64,000 nucleotides of DNA from Pictodentalium vernedei (Eukaryota > Mollusca > Scaphopoda > Dentaliida > Dentaliidae). A program made the position numbers and the translations under genes. Under the pieces are notes generated by a model that was not told the origin of the DNA, made no database searches, and was given only the letters and a program-made list of their open reading frames with translations. The stretch spans positions 31,821,128 through 31,885,127 of the forward strand of contig CM062294.1 in assembly GCA_031216915.1 (NCBI GenBank), in the 5' to 3' direction. Shown one piece after another: positions 43,394 through 55,149 of the stretch (position 1 is its first letter; the number at the start of each line of letters is the position of its first letter).

Positions 43394-43399
43394 AATATA

Positions 43400-44035
43400 C
43401 TACTTCGAGTTTTGCACGCTTTATTAACATGAGACAATGCATGTTTGTTAATTTTTGGCATCTGATGAGGTAAACCCATTTAAAAACGTAATAAATAATT
43501 GCCACTTCCATTTCACTATTCGCGAGGGGACGTGTGATAAATTTAGACAAGTTTGCATTCAGGTCGACGTCACTAAAGGTCAGCAGTGATGTAGTTCTAC
43601 TGTAGGTGTAAATGTTTTACTATTGAAATCCAATTGCTGGCGTGTTCATCACGGTTGGTGTGTAAAGCTAAAATTTATGTCATAGGCTTTTCATATATAG
43701 TAGAATAGGTAATCATGGTGTAATAAGGATTTTCTGCTATCTACAGAGTGCTGTCTTCGTGTTAAGATTTATTTCGTAGTCGTATGTAAAATCTTTTACT
43801 TTGTCTGCAGGAGATAATGTGTTCATGTCTGGTTATATTTCCGTTCGTTGTACACGGACGCCTGTTATTTCGTATTTTTGAATATATGACGCTTTACGTT
43901 GTTTTTTTTTTTATTCATTCATTGTGTTAAATGATTTAATTTATTCACTTTATCTTAGTAAGGTATTTGGTGGGGGGGGGGGGGGGGTATCACGAAAGCG
44001 GTGCGTCCTTTAACGCCGAGGTACGGTACTGGGTT
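43400..44035. other. Flank immediately right of the Polinton
   Basis: AT-rich host sequence, with a 16-base G run at 43972-43987. No gene. Confidence 0.4.
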
Positions 44036-44290
44036 ATTAACTGGTAGAGTGCGGAATTATTTTTGGTCATCAAAATTTGTTCCCACATGTTTGCCTTGTT
44101 ACAATTTATGGGAGAGTGCCAATAGGCACTCTCCCATAAATTGTAACAAGGCAAATACTAACAGACTAAATAATTTCACTTCAAGGGTGGTATGAACAAC
44201 ATCCACAAAATATGAAGCCTTTAAGTGCTGGTATTGACAATTCAGAGTAAAGCCCAAATATGGGCTTCCAGCACTCTACCAGTTAAGGAT
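44036..44290. mobile_element. Short inverted-repeat element with a central palindrome
   Basis: The terminal pair aactggtagagtgc (44039-) and gcactctaccagtt (-44283) encloses ~250 bp. Inside is a 66-bp perfect palindrome at 44090-44155 (tttgccttgttacaatttat...). Non-coding, class unknown. Confidence 0.55.
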
Positions 44291-44699
44291 GAGGCGCGGC
44301 ATTGGACCCCTACACGTTACGCAGGCAGACTATTCAGCAACAACAAGCCGATTTTCCAGTGGACCCGGTTTCTTTTGAAGGAAAACGAGATTCACCTTTC
44401 ATAAAAATACCAAGATTGAAAACTTATAATAAAGCAATTTAGATCATCAGATTTCACACCACCTCCTCATACCTGCTACCGTTATCAATCCTACCATTTT
44501 CAACCAGACAATGACCCTGTCACTGGGTATGCAGAGCTGGTGGATGAACACATCACGGCAATCCACCTTCAAACATTTCTGTGGTAACTCTTTGTTTTCA
44601 GTTCATCTGCAGATAAACCTCGAGCTTTAGGCTTTTTCTCCCTAACTTTCATTTCATAAACTTGGGAGTGCGATGGAACAGTGGACACGGCACTGGGCT

Positions 44700-44995
44700 G
44701 CGTTGTGTTTTTGAGCAAGGAACTTAATCCCGATTACCCACGGGAAGACGCGGTGACGCGGTGGCGCTGTGTACTCGGGCGTACTGCACGTCGATGATGC
44801 ACGTGTCCTCAGCCAATGCTAACCCTGTTTGTGTGGAGTTAGTACGTTGGGAAATGTGACAGTTGCTTGCCGCTGCTCGATGGTTCTCTTCGGGTACTGC
44901 AGTATCTTCCACTCGTAAAATTGTACGACGCGAGTTGACCCTGGCTGTCGAAAGTGTCATTAAGCACCAATACATGAATAAACATATATCACAAA
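44700..44995 (+). mobile_element. 5'-truncated SINE, tail subtype 1
   Basis: Body matches the SINEs at 6308 and 17202 (cgttgtg..., tactgcacgtcgatgatgca, tgtggagttagtacgttggg). It ends with the ctggctgtcgaaagtgtcattaa tail, as at 6308. The tRNA head is missing. Confidence 0.75.
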
Positions 44996-45064
44996 CGTGA
45001 TAATCAAGGTTATGGTGTGATACGCTGTAGTGAACACTGGGCGTTACGTCTCTGAACACAACGA

Positions 45065-45290
45065 ACACGGACGTAACAACCGTTACTCATTCCCAGTTCC
45101 TTATTCGACATTCGTTATTTAACTTTATCACTTGATAATGAATGAATATCGAATAATTAACGGTTATCTTCGGTACGGACGTGACAACCATTACTTATTC
45201 CCGTTCCTTATTCGTCATTGGCTATAAACCTTTATCGGTTGGCAACGAATGTCGAATAAGGAACTTGGTATAAGTAACGGTTCTCACGTC
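45065..45290. repeat. Nested direct and inverted repeats
   Basis: cattacttattcccgttcct-type blocks occur at ~45082 and ~45190 in direct orientation, and inverted near 45255-45285 (aataaggaacttggtataag). Non-coding. Confidence 0.5.
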
Positions 45291-45711
45291 TCCACAAAAA
45301 ACTCATATCGCAAAGAAATGGAAGCTTGCAATGAAGCGTTTAGGACACAACTGTGTCTAGATCTTCTTACAGGACACATTGTAGAATTGTCAAATTTGTT
45401 CTTCGATTGGACCATTTTGACATCTGTGAGATTTTGCTCCCAGGCGCATGCAGCTCAGTATCTTGGAGAACTACAAAGTTTGCAAGAGCGTGATATCAAA
45501 AAGTGACGCAGGTGCGGTCTATACTCAGCCCATGATAATCATGGAGCACAAATGCAAATGTGTTATTGTGTTATGTACACATTGTGCTTTAAGTTGTACA
45601 AAATATTTTATCGCGATGTGTCTCGTTTTTGAGGTTGTGTATCTGAGTGTCGCGCTTGCACGACGAGTAAGTATATATACCCCAAAAAACAGTCCAGTAG
45701 TGATAATATTA

Positions 45712-45813
45712 GTTACCCCGTGACTGATCACGTGGTACGGGTTTTTACCTACCCGAAGCCAGACGGCTTAGGGTAGGTAAAAACCCGTACCATGTGATCA
45801 GACACGGGGTAAC
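45712..45813. repeat. 102-bp palindrome
   Basis: gttaccccgtg..tacgggtttttacctaccc pairs with gggtaggtaaaaacccgta..cacggggtaac; one bulge, short centre. Confidence 0.8.
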
Positions 45814-45880
45814 GAATTTATCTATTGACTTTCCGTTTTAGAAGTACAATCTATTCTCTCTGTGAACGTACACAGCATGA

Positions 45881-45996
45881 GATCTTTTATCTTCCATTGT
45901 TGAGCCGTACAGGTTTCTGTGGAATTTTTGCGCAAAAGATCTTTTATCTTCCATTGTTTAGCCATACAGGTTTCTGTGGAATTTTTGCGCAAAAGA
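45881..45996. repeat. Tandem duplication, 57-bp unit
   Basis: Two copies start gatcttttatcttccattgt at 45881 and 45938; only two or three differences. Confidence 0.8.
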
Positions 45997-46057
45997 GTTT
46001 TTGTGAAAATATGCCGATATGAGTAGTATAAAAAAAATTATTGAATTTCTTTTTTTC

Positions 46058-46155
46058 TTTTTTGTCTCAAAACCATAGCTTATGAACCCCACATTGAACG
46101 GTACTCGACAAGCTCATTCCAATAAGGGATCATGAGCTATATTTTGGAGATAAAA
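46058..46155. mobile_element. Diverged centre of a piggyBac-like MITE
   Basis: Resembles the central hairpin of the MITEs at 3999 and 20810 (ttgtctcaaaaccatagctt...aagggatcatgagctat), but the terminal repeats are missing or unrecognisable. Confidence 0.5.
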
Positions 46156-46790
46156 AATTAAAATATTATACATGTACACTGTAAAACTGGAATGACGATT
46201 TTTTGCGAATAGTGCAGGCCGCGATCAGACATGGGATAACAAATTTACATGTATCTATTTACTTTGAAGTATTTCATTTATGTGAACACGCAAGGAGGGG
46301 GGACTTTATCTTCGACTATTGAGCCACACAGTTTGTTGTTTTGTTTTTTTTTTGGGGGGGGGGGGGGGGGATTTTTGTGCTTTTCAACTATATTCTGGTA
46401 TGGTACGATCATACATACAAACATTTGTTGTGCCGTCTGACCTCCGCCTTCCAGTTATCGGTAAATACATTTCGATGAACGCGTCTTCTACGGGGTATGG
46501 GCAGTTTGTAGATTTCGGAACGAGGCTTCCACTGGGTATGGGAAATTTGTCAGTGGCTGGGCGGACGTATCGTGGGTTTCAATGAATATGGCCTCATACC
46601 ACGTATCTATCAACCAATCAAATCACAAAATTCACTTTAGTCAATAGATAAAAGATTATATACCAGTACAATGAGCACATAACACTTTCATTTACCACTC
46701 AGTCAACAAAACCTATGATCATAGCTTCTCAAAATAGTCGTTAGCTAACAAAACGCCACTCTCTAACGATAATAATGGGTGCCATTTTTC

Positions 46791-46864
46791 TAAAGGACGA
46801 AGGCGCCGGAGGCGCCCGAGTTGAGACGGAGGCGAAGCCGACGTCGAAACTCGTGAGTCCTTTA
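46791..46864. repeat. GC-rich imperfect palindrome
   Basis: aaaggacgaaggcgcc..gagtt pairs with aactcgtgagtccttt round GC-rich repeats (ggcgccggaggcgcc). Locally the most GC-rich spot on the right flank. Confidence 0.5.
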
Positions 46865-46865
46865 T

Positions 46866-47113
46866 ACTAATTTCACACTTTTTTTAACGTAGGAAGTAGT
46901 TAGCGAGATGGGACTTCACGAGAATGACTCTGGCTGATTAAACTTTTAGGGATTTTTCTCAAAGGAACCGAGGACAAATGAGGTTACATTTTTTCAAGGA
47001 TACTCGGACGCTAGAACAAGTGATGGCTCTCCACCATTGGTTTCAACCCTCATTGGATCAAGGAACCCTTAATATATTGGGTGTGTGTGGGGGGGGGGGA
47101 GGTTAATGGGCCA
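46866..47113. other. Gene-free stretch
   Basis: Ends in a G-rich run before the satellite. Nothing recognised. Confidence 0.4.
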
Positions 47114-48150
47114 CTGATTATGTCACGTGACGTTCATAGCAAGTAAAGCACACCCCTAGCAACGGGCAAACTACTGGGCCAATTTTGACCAATTTTGATA
47201 CATCGACCCAACATGCATTGCAAACGAAAATAGACAGGTCAGTGGTGTCGCCACTTGACTTCCCTAGCAACCAGAGCGTCCCCTTAGCAACGGGCTAACT
47301 ACTGGGCCGATTTCGACCAAATTCGGTATACGGACCCAAAATGCATTGCAAATATAAACAGATAGACCAATGTTGACGCCACGTGACTACCCTAGCGACC
47401 AGAACGCCCCCTTAGCAACTGGCTAACTACTGGGCCGATTTTGACCAAATTCGGTATACGGACCCAAAATGCATTGCAAATGAAAACAGGCAGATCAATG
47501 TTGACGTCACGTGACTTCCCTAGCAACCAGAGCGTCCCCTTAGCAACGGGCTAACTACTGGGCCGATTTCGACCAAATTCGGTATACGGACCCAAAATGC
47601 ATTGCAAATATAAACAGATAGACCAATGTTGACGCCACGTGACTACCCTAGCGACCAGAACGCCCCCTTAGCAACGGGCTAACTACTGGGCCGATTTTGA
47701 CCAAATTCGGTATACGGACCCAAAATGCATTGCAAGTGAAAACAGGCAGATCAATGTTGACGTCACGTGACTTCCCTAGCAACCAGAACGCCCCCTAAGC
47801 AACGGGCTAACTACGGGGCCGATTTTGACCAAATTCGGTATACGGACCCAAAATGCTTTGCAAAGGAAAACAGACAGATCAAAGTTTACGTCTCGTGACT
47901 TCCCTGGCAACCAGAGCGCCCCCTTAGCAACAGGCTAACTACTGGGCCGATTTTGACAAAATTCGGTATACGGACCCAAAATGCATTGCAAATGAAAACA
48001 GACAGTCAATGTTGATGTCACGTGATTTTCCCAGCAACTAGAGCGCCCCTTAGCAACGGGCCAACTACTGGGCCGATTTTGACCAAATTCGGTATACGGA
48101 CCCAAAATGCATTGCAAATAAAAACAGGCAGGTCAATGTTGACCTCACGT
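47114..48150. repeat. 128-bp satellite, eight units, with dimeric higher-order structure
   Basis: Units of 127-128 bp carry cacgtgac, ccctagcaaccagagcg, ctactgggccgattttgacc and ggtatacggacccaaaatgc. Units starting near 47249 and 47505 are one type; those near 47377 and 47632 are another. The ~255-bp dimer is tandemly duplicated with only about two differences, while other units differ more. Confidence 0.9.
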
Positions 48151-48369
48151 CTTTTTTCCTCTTCCCTGAAATGACCCAGAAGCACAGGATTAGTTGTTTC
48201 ATGATTACTCGCAGAATTATCTGTTGTGATAACTACAAACAATACCGCTACGTGAAATTAACGAAAATGGCTCACTGAAATTAGGACATGAAGCTCTAGG
48301 CCTATTTAATTCAAAAGACAAGTCTGTGCTGTCTTGTGAAGTGTGTATGTTTGTGCTGGCTTGTGTAGT

Positions 48370-48545
48370 TTGTGTGTCTGTTGGGCAAATCGCCCAGAAA
48401 CCTGATCCGAATCGTCCACAAACATGATCCGAATCGTCCGATAATCTGAATCGAATCGGCCAGAAATATGGTCCGCTTAGTCAATAGATCTGGGCCGAAA
48501 CGTCCTTTATAAAAATCCGATCCGAATCGTACACGGCCCGCATCG
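48370..48545. repeat. Degenerate short tandem repeat
   Basis: A ~30-40-bp phrase (cagaaacctgatccgaatcgtc) recurs about five times with changes. Confidence 0.5.
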
Positions 48546-49250
48546 TCCTGACGCCGTATAACGAGTTAATTTTCTCACGTTGTCTACTCTGAGGTTATTG
48601 ATAGAAAACTCCACTAGAACTGATCGTATTTACGGAAAATGCCGTAAATTCAGAACGTTCAGTGCTGTTGGAAAAGCGACGTGATTTGCATACAAAATAA
48701 TCTTTATATTTGCTCTTCATGTCATGTTTTTTTATATAATTTCAGATGCATTCTTTGAAAAAAAGGTTTATTCCCTTTCATTTTTGGCTTAACAATTGTC
48801 AGAAAAACTTTTGTTTCCAGAGCACTAAAATGTTCTATGTTCCTCATGAATAAGTTTCTGAAAACTGCATATTTACTGAAGAAAGATACTAAAAAATTAA
48901 AAAAAAATAAATAAATAAAACCCCCCATCTTCATTGTTTTCCACAATATATTGACCGAGAATCGAATATATTTTGATTTGTTTTCAAATTGATCTGTTTA
49001 TGTTTAAATGATTTATTCCTCAGATTTTTCCTCTATATACTATTTTATATGAAACTACATTTGTGATACTCAGTCTTATTATTTCAAAGATGGTCTTTTC
49101 AGTAAAACTGTATTGGCATATTGTCATCGTCCTTTTTTGCACAGCACTGCTGTATTTTCTTGTTAGTTCTTTTAACCCAACCGCACGTAATGAAATTCCT
49201 TCAACATGAAAGAAATTATACATGGGGGGGGGGGAGGTAGGGTGTTGGGG
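48546..49250. other. Gene-free stretch
   Basis: No supported gene. A G run lies at 49224-49234. Confidence 0.4.
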
Positions 49251-49325
49251 AGTGAATTTCCAACTGGAGGGAGGGACCGGCAGGGAGACTCCCTCCCGGT
49301 CCTTCCCCTTAGTTGGAAATTCACT
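49251..49325. repeat. 75-bp palindrome
   Basis: agtgaatttccaactgg..gggaccgg pairs with ccggtccttccccttagttggaaattcact, with minor mismatches. Confidence 0.75.
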
Positions 49326-50091
49326 ACCGAGGAAAATGTTGAAAATGTAGCCATGAAAGGGGGCATAAAATTGATTCTAGTAACTGAAATGCCAACACAT
49401 TTATGATAGAATTATCAGGTTATTATTATTTGGTATTATTCTGGGAATTGAATATGTGCTAAACAAATGCTCAAGCTGAGAACTTTGAGCAATTCACACT
49501 GTCCTAACATTAAATCAGATCTTATACCAGAGTGATAAATTTTCGATGTTTCATCATTCTGTAACTGTGAATGATGGAATTAACTCCGGATAACGATTTT
49601 ACATGATATGATTTTCTTGAAGTGCATTTCGATGATTTTTTTTATTACGATAAGTAAACGTACTACAGAAGTCTCGTACCCATTGACATCATGCATACTT
49701 ATGAAGCTCGATATTGCATACACTATAGTTGTAAATAGTAACAGCTGGCATTTTTGCCGGTTTGAAACCGAGTTGGAATTTTGGGAAATAAAGGAGACAT
49801 CAGCATCAACAAAGAAGTTCTAAAATCCAGATAGATGGAATTTCCAACTCCTCATGACTTGCCCTTCGAATTTCCAACTATAGGAAATTTTGGCCAGGAT
49901 TGGGGGGGGGGGCTGACACCCCCCCCCCCCCCCTCCCCCGCCCCACGCACACACCTGTCGCCACGTCCTTGCGGGCAATGATATTTCCAAGCATTTCGAA
50001 CCAAATTCAATTCAATATTTTATCGAGTTTGTTTTAATATTTATCTTCTGGGCCAGACAATAATAATGAGTATGATTAATAAATAGAGGAT
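49326..50091. other. Gene-free stretch
   Basis: It contains a G10/C16 pair of homopolymers at 49904-49935, which would itself fold. The phrase 'gaatttccaact' recurs near 49820-49880, echoing the palindrome at 49251. No gene. Confidence 0.4.
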
Positions 50092-50245
50092 ATTCACGAA
50101 AATTTGATGAATACCGAAAATATCTCGTGAGTGGCTACAAACAAATATGAGGATCTTCACGAGCGACGCAGTCGCTCGTGAAGATCCTCATATTTCTTGT
50201 AGCCACTCACGAGATATTTTCGGTATTCATCAAATTTTCGTGAAT
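50092..50245. repeat. 154-bp near-perfect palindrome
   Basis: The arms, from attcacgaaaatttgatgaa to their exact complement, are almost uninterrupted (a 3-4-base asymmetry near aaacaaat/atttctt). The centre is gcgacgcagtcgc. Among the longest in the window. Confidence 0.88.
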
Positions 50246-51986
50246 TTTCTTTTTATTTAATGCTCTACGACTACAAACTCTCCAATTTGTGGCCTTTATT
50301 TGCCATTAAGGCGCAAAATTTATGTGCCGAACCGGCGTCCATACAAAAATTACAACAACCAAACTCCAACCATTGGAATGTGTGAATATCCGCACAAAAA
50401 GTAGTCCCGTCTTATTTCTCCCCTAACTTTACGATTTACCAAGGCTGGCGAATTGAAATAATCGCAATGTGTTTCGAAAAAATAGAACAATAACAAAAAA
50501 CACCACTTTCTTATTTTCAATAACAAGACACGTCATTTTATTTTTTTTGAACTCAATGCACTGAAGACGTGTGAAGTTGAACTGAAGAAATTTGAAAGTG
50601 ATTTCGGCTTTTCGCTGGAAGGTGAATGAGAAAGTCAAACTTTGAAACCGCTGATTTAATGAATTGATTTAGTCACTGTCACTATCAATTATTCGAATTC
50701 GTTTGTATTTGGGACTCTGGAATTCATTACTGATGTGCTGACTCGTTTAAAGTACATGTGATTCGTCATCCGAACCTACGATGAAATATCGATTTCTAAA
50801 TATCATTTTGATATTTCGTTTTGCCGACCGACAGGGGAATATGACTTAATTTTTCAGCGTGAATTGATGCCTGAGCATTAAATAAAACCTCGTAAGTATC
50901 ACTTTACTCCTTCCTAACATTAACTTTCGATAAATACTCCCGACTTATATCGTCATAAAAATCGACTTTCGATAAAATTATCTCCCTTGAAATAAATTAT
51001 GAGACCCGCGAAGAAGGTCTCTATCAGGAAGTACTTGTTGAAAAAATACCTATAAGTTCAGCAGGAAGATAAATCAAGTTTCTTTTTGTTACTTTTAATA
51101 AACCAAAACAAAAGACATGTCTCAGAGTTGTCAGTTGCTTTCATTTGTTAAAACTAACAAAAGGAAACTTGACCTCTTATTGAAAACTAATTATAAAAAC
51201 TAGTTGCACAGATAATCTGTCATTTACAATACACATCAGTGTCAAAGGTGCTAACTCAACTGTCTACTTTGGACCTTTATTTAGCGAAGGTATTTTTAGT
51301 ACTTTGTATGTTTTTATTCTTCCTAGGATAAAATTAGCAAATTACACTAATTATTACTCGATCAGAGACTCACACACCGTTCCGAGTCGTGTTCCAGCTA
51401 CTGGTTGACGCCCCAATAGTCTCGACCCCGCATATTAAGAATGTATAATTTTTTTTTTCCTTCATAACTCATTTTATTCACATGGCTGACTTACATTTTC
51501 TTGAAGATCGACTTTTGATAAGTTATCTCCCCTGAAATTGCTCGACGGATGGGGAAGGATCAATTAAGAAGCGAGGAATTGTTGGACAAACACCTTTGAC
51601 ACCAGAATAAAATAAAGCGAAGTTTCCTTCTGTTACCTTTAATAAACGAAAACTACATGCAGCTCTCAGAGCTGTCTGTTGATTTCATTTATAAAAAGTC
51701 GCGATAAGCCATTGTGCAAGATATGTGACTTTAAACACCAATAAATAAATACTTAAATAAAGAAATAATAAATATTAAAAGTTAAAAAAGTAAGCTTGGC
51801 CTTTTATAACAAGCTAATTAGATGTAATTAAGAAAAGTCCACTTTGACTCTGTGTTTAGCGAATGCGATTTTACAGTAATTTGCAAGTTTTAGTCCCAGA
51901 CAACATATTGATAAATCTGACCTCCAAGACTTTTATTAATGGAAAGAATAGTGTCTGTATTATTGTTCACTCTTGATATATAATAA
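50246..51986. other. Gene-free stretch with a SINE-tail fragment
   Basis: A fragment at 51700-51770 reads gataagccattgtgcaagat, gtgactttaaacacc and (aaat)n, the tail of the SINE family. Two related blocks (cgataa..ttatctcccttgaaat and aaagacatgtctcagag) recur near 50960-51140 and 51515-51690. No gene. Confidence 0.5.
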
Positions 51987-52198
51987 ACTGAGAGTAATCG
52001 CATGACTGGACTGGTTACGTGAAATAATTCATGAGAGGTGAGGGACGTTGTACAAACACGAGCACGAGTGCGCGAATGGGCACGAGTGTTTTACAATATA
52101 GTCCCTCGCCTCGAATGAATTATTTCACGTAACCAGTCCAGTTAAGCGATTAGTCTGTTTATTACTTTTTCATTATTAGCGATAATTATCTTATTTAA

Positions 52199-52422
52199 CC
52201 CTTTATCTAACGAAACGGCCAAAACCGGACAGCGCTATTCTCAAAAAATAATCGACAATTGTTTTGTCTCTAAAACATAGGTTATGACCCTTCATTGGAA
52301 CGAGCTCGTCGAGCTCGTTCCAATGAGGGGTCATAACCTTTGTTTTGAGGCAAAAAATGAAAACATTAGTTATTCAAGAATTTTTTTGCAAATGTCGTTG
52401 GCTTTTCATGTTAGGTAAAGGG
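52199..52422. mobile_element. piggyBac-like MITE, copy C
   Basis: It begins CCCTTTATCTAAC after ttaa (52195-52198) and ends GTTAGGTAAAGGG at 52422. The following TTA(A) was split by SINE insertion. The internal hairpin is shortened but intact at gagctcgtcgagctc. Confidence 0.82.
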
Positions 52423-52425
52423 TTA

Positions 52426-52800
52426 TTATTTATTTATTTATTGGTGTTTAAGGTCACATACTTATGCACAATGGCTAATCGTGACCGTGACAGTTTTACG
52501 GGTGGAGGAAGCCGGAGTACCCGGAGAGAACCACCGAGCAACGACGAGCAGCTGTCAGCTCTCCAACATCGTAACTCTGAACTCTGCATCGCAGCACAGG
52601 CAGGGTTAGATTGGTTGAAGACATGCGCACCATCGACGTGCAGTACGCCTCAGTACACAGCGTCATCGTGCCCCCATGTAAGCAATCGGGGTGAAGTGTC
52701 TTGCCCAAGGACACAACGTGGTTGCCGCAGGTGGGATTCGAACCGAGGACCTCTCGGCTTGCAGCCTGCACCTCTACCAACTGAGCCACCGCGCCCCCTC
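52426..52800 (-). mobile_element. tRNA-type SINE nested in the MITE end
   Basis: On the minus strand: A box tggctcagttggtagaggtg, B box ggttcgaatcc, body, the tail gattagccattgtgcataag and (aaat)n. Its target duplication aggtaaagggtta (52413-52425 and 52801-52813) is the terminal repeat of the MITE, so it inserted after the MITE. Frames of 97 and 153 codons here are artefacts. Confidence 0.92.
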
Positions 52801-52950
52801 AGGTAAAGGGTTAAAAAAAAAACCAAAAAACAATGAAGCCCCCATTACACCCACGGCAAAGCGTCTTCAATTGTTGATTGCATAATTCACTTGTGAAGTT
52901 ATCGTTTATAATCAAACCCGGAAATCCCAGTAAATCACACTTTGGAAAGT

Positions 52951-53319
52951 AATAAACAGGGGAAAAGATACAGAAGATCAAAAGATGGTGAAGACGTCGT
53001 TTTTTTATTTTTAAATGGCTTTCAACAGAGAAGAACAGTCAGGTCTTCAAGCTGATTGGGTAAAAATGTAAAAAAGGCCGCTTTTCTATTTTATACATCT
53101 CTACAGCAAAATGCCTGATGTTTGTGAAATGATGAGCACATTGATGATATATAAGCTCGCTAGTATACCATAATTTCAAGCTTTGTGTGAATTTCCCGTA
53201 CTTTTATTGTTACATTTACTGAGAGCTTTAGGAAATTAAAGTGAGGTAAGCTTCGCGTACTTTTCTTCCATTGGCAACAATTGCCAACATAGTCATATCA
53301 ACTTATTTGTTAATTTCAG
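52951..53319. other. Intron-like sequence before the exon
   Basis: AT-rich, ending in ttgttaatttcag, a plausible branch/polypyrimidine/acceptor region for the next exon. Confidence 0.4.
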
Positions 53320-53500
53320 CCGGAGTATGTTGGGATAGTGAAAAAATAGTTCCATTAGTTAGAGAAGCAGTAGAATCGGAGAATATCCATTTCGAAGGTT
53401 TATATGGTTTTTGCGGACAGGCTTACGATTTGAAACCTGGTGAACCGGTATCTGGTCTTGTCGACTCGATCGCTAAGAGGTTCACACATATCCGTGACAG
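53320..53500 (+). CDS. Internal exon, D-serine dehydratase / alanine-racemase-fold type
   Basis: 181 nt between an acceptor (..atttcag) and a donor (gtaagata). Entry is after the first base of a codon and exit after the second base. It encodes about 60 residues: GVCWDSEKIVPLVREAVES, then HFEGLYGFCGQAYDLKPGE, then LVDSIAKRFTHIRDR. The block 'h.GLYGhCGqaY' with the helix before and after it resembles the barrel region of eukaryotic D-serine dehydratase-like enzymes (PLP-dependent, alanine-racemase N-terminal fold), where a Cys/His-Gly motif follows a strand. No other exon of the gene could be placed here, so large introns or a lone exon are both possible. The frame is undamaged and codon use looks real. 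The family assignment is tentative; the exon itself is more secure. Confidence 0.5.
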
Positions 53501-53744
53501 GTAAGATAACTGCGAGTCTCCCCCCAGTAAACAAATGTCCATGGCATCATTTCTGAATTGTGTTGTGCAATAGACCATGTCACTTCGTTGAACGAACTTT
53601 TTATCAATATTTTAGAGTTGAAAGGGTTCTAATAAGTTTTATTGGCGTTAAATGCTTGAAATCGATTTTATGCTGTGAACATCAGTTTCGGTTGTTAAAT
53701 AATTTAGAATTTGAGGCTATTGTTATACTCCTTTATTACAACTA
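53501..53744. other. Sequence downstream of the exon
   Basis: Intron-like; no further exon recognised. Confidence 0.35.
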
Positions 53745-54058
53745 CAGTTAAAACTAGAAGTCCTGTCACGAAATGTGCGCTTATCTAGGCTTAATTGCGC
53801 GTAGGAATTGCGCGCAATAGCCAAATCGAATGGCATCCAAAGCACGGCAGGTTCTCCTGGTTACTCATAGCAAACACAGGCAATGTTTCTGCCAATGGAC
53901 CTCCGGGTTACCCGGAGGTCCATTGGCTGAAACATTGCTTGTGCACAGGCCGCATGTACACAGTTTGATAGTCTTACTATGGTCATAACACGTAGATTAA
54001 CGCGCAGATCAACGTGCTATATGTGCGCATTTCAGGACAGGACTTTTAGTTGTAACTG
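53745..54058. mobile_element. 314-bp TA-flanked MITE, copy 1
   Basis: Terminal inverted repeats cagttaaaactagaagtcct and aggacttttagttgtaactg, flanked by TA on both sides. TA targets and CAGT-type ends suggest Tc1/mariner. The centre is a palindrome (ggcaatgtttctgccaatgg...). Length is identical to the copy at 59887-60200. Confidence 0.88.
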
Positions 54059-54651
54059 TAGTAGATATTCGGAACTGAACACCAAACCAAATATTTATTT
54101 ATTTAATACAGTTTAACTCTTAAGACCTAGTTCCAAGTTTGGTAAATTTACTTGTCTTACATGCAGAACACGTTCCAACATAAGGTATCGCTGAACTAAA
54201 TATTTGAATTAGAGTTACCCGCCTTGAAATGTTGCACTTGGAAATGAAGCAATCTCTCAAATTAAACAGCGTTGGGAAAATATATTGTTTCAATAAACGT
54301 TTGAAAGATTCTATTGACATCTTGCATTATTGTTGAATATTCCTGATAAAAAAGAAGTGATTTGATGACTTTTTGACCTAAAAAATACAATTTACCTTTT
54401 GCGTGTTTTTGTGGAGAATTCACTGTAAAATATGTGCACGTAACCTGTGCTTCACTTCGTGTCATTTTTTCTCTCTTATTTGTTGCATGAACCCCTGTTT
54501 TCGGGTCAGAAAAAGTTGTCTGAAAACCTATACTTGATAAAGATATTTGAATACCAAAATTAAAGTGATGCGATCATACTTTTTTTTCCTCAACGTTATG
54601 AATTTAGTTCTGTGATACCATAAAAGGCTTTCCCGGTGGAAGTCACAGTCC
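54059..54651. other. Gene-free stretch
   Basis: No supported gene. Confidence 0.35.
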
Positions 54652-54730
54652 CTTGGCAGGGGTTTCTAGTGATGTCTTGGCTATCTTTACAGGCAGCCAA
54701 GACTTCACTAGACATCACTGCTAGGAACAA
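54652..54730. repeat. Imperfect palindrome, tcttggctgcc family
   Basis: tttctagtgatgtcttggct pairs imperfectly with agccaagacttcactagaca. Related to 25249-25322 and 62465-62528; the oldest-looking of the three. Confidence 0.6.
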
Positions 54731-55149
54731 ATAAGTATAATTCTCTGGGAGTTAGAAACACTCACGTAGTCAATGATAAGAAGCAAATGAATATTTTGCG
54801 AGAATCAAAATTGATTCCCACTGTTTTCCTAGTACCCTCGTCGATCATATATCATTTGTTTGAAATCTAGAGCTTTGAGGTTGTGGGATATACACTGCGG
54901 TTGCGGTTTCGGTTTTTAAATAAAATACCTCGGTTGCGGTTGCGATTTCGGTTGTCCATGAGCATATTTAGAAACTGTCCGTATATACATATCAGATCGG
55001 CCCTATAATTACAACACCTTCCACAAACAAACATCTAACAAGGCATCTCTGTTGATTGTATTAGCTGAATAAATAATAATAACGTATCTATGCCTGTATG
55101 TTGTAAAATGTCAGGCAAAAAACAAAATAAAACCCAAAACTGTGTTTAG
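54731..55149. other. Gene-free stretch
   Basis: It includes a degenerate short repeat of 'cggttgcggttncggtt' at 54895-54950. No gene. Confidence 0.4.

Larger units (their letters stand above)
51987..52950. repeat. Composite dispersed repeat, copy 2
   Basis: Homologous to 20598-21210: the same palindromic left part, MITE, and right tail (cccggaaatcccagtaaatcac). It is longer because a SINE has inserted into the MITE end. Confidence 0.82.

Noticed and set aside
47935..48117. 60-codon frame with an internal repeat.
   Set aside because: It is a translation of the 128-bp satellite unit on the minus strand.
52345..52806. Open frames of 153 codons (plus) and 97 codons (minus).
   Set aside because: They lie across a SINE and the edge of a MITE; the SINE body happens to be open and has no coding role.
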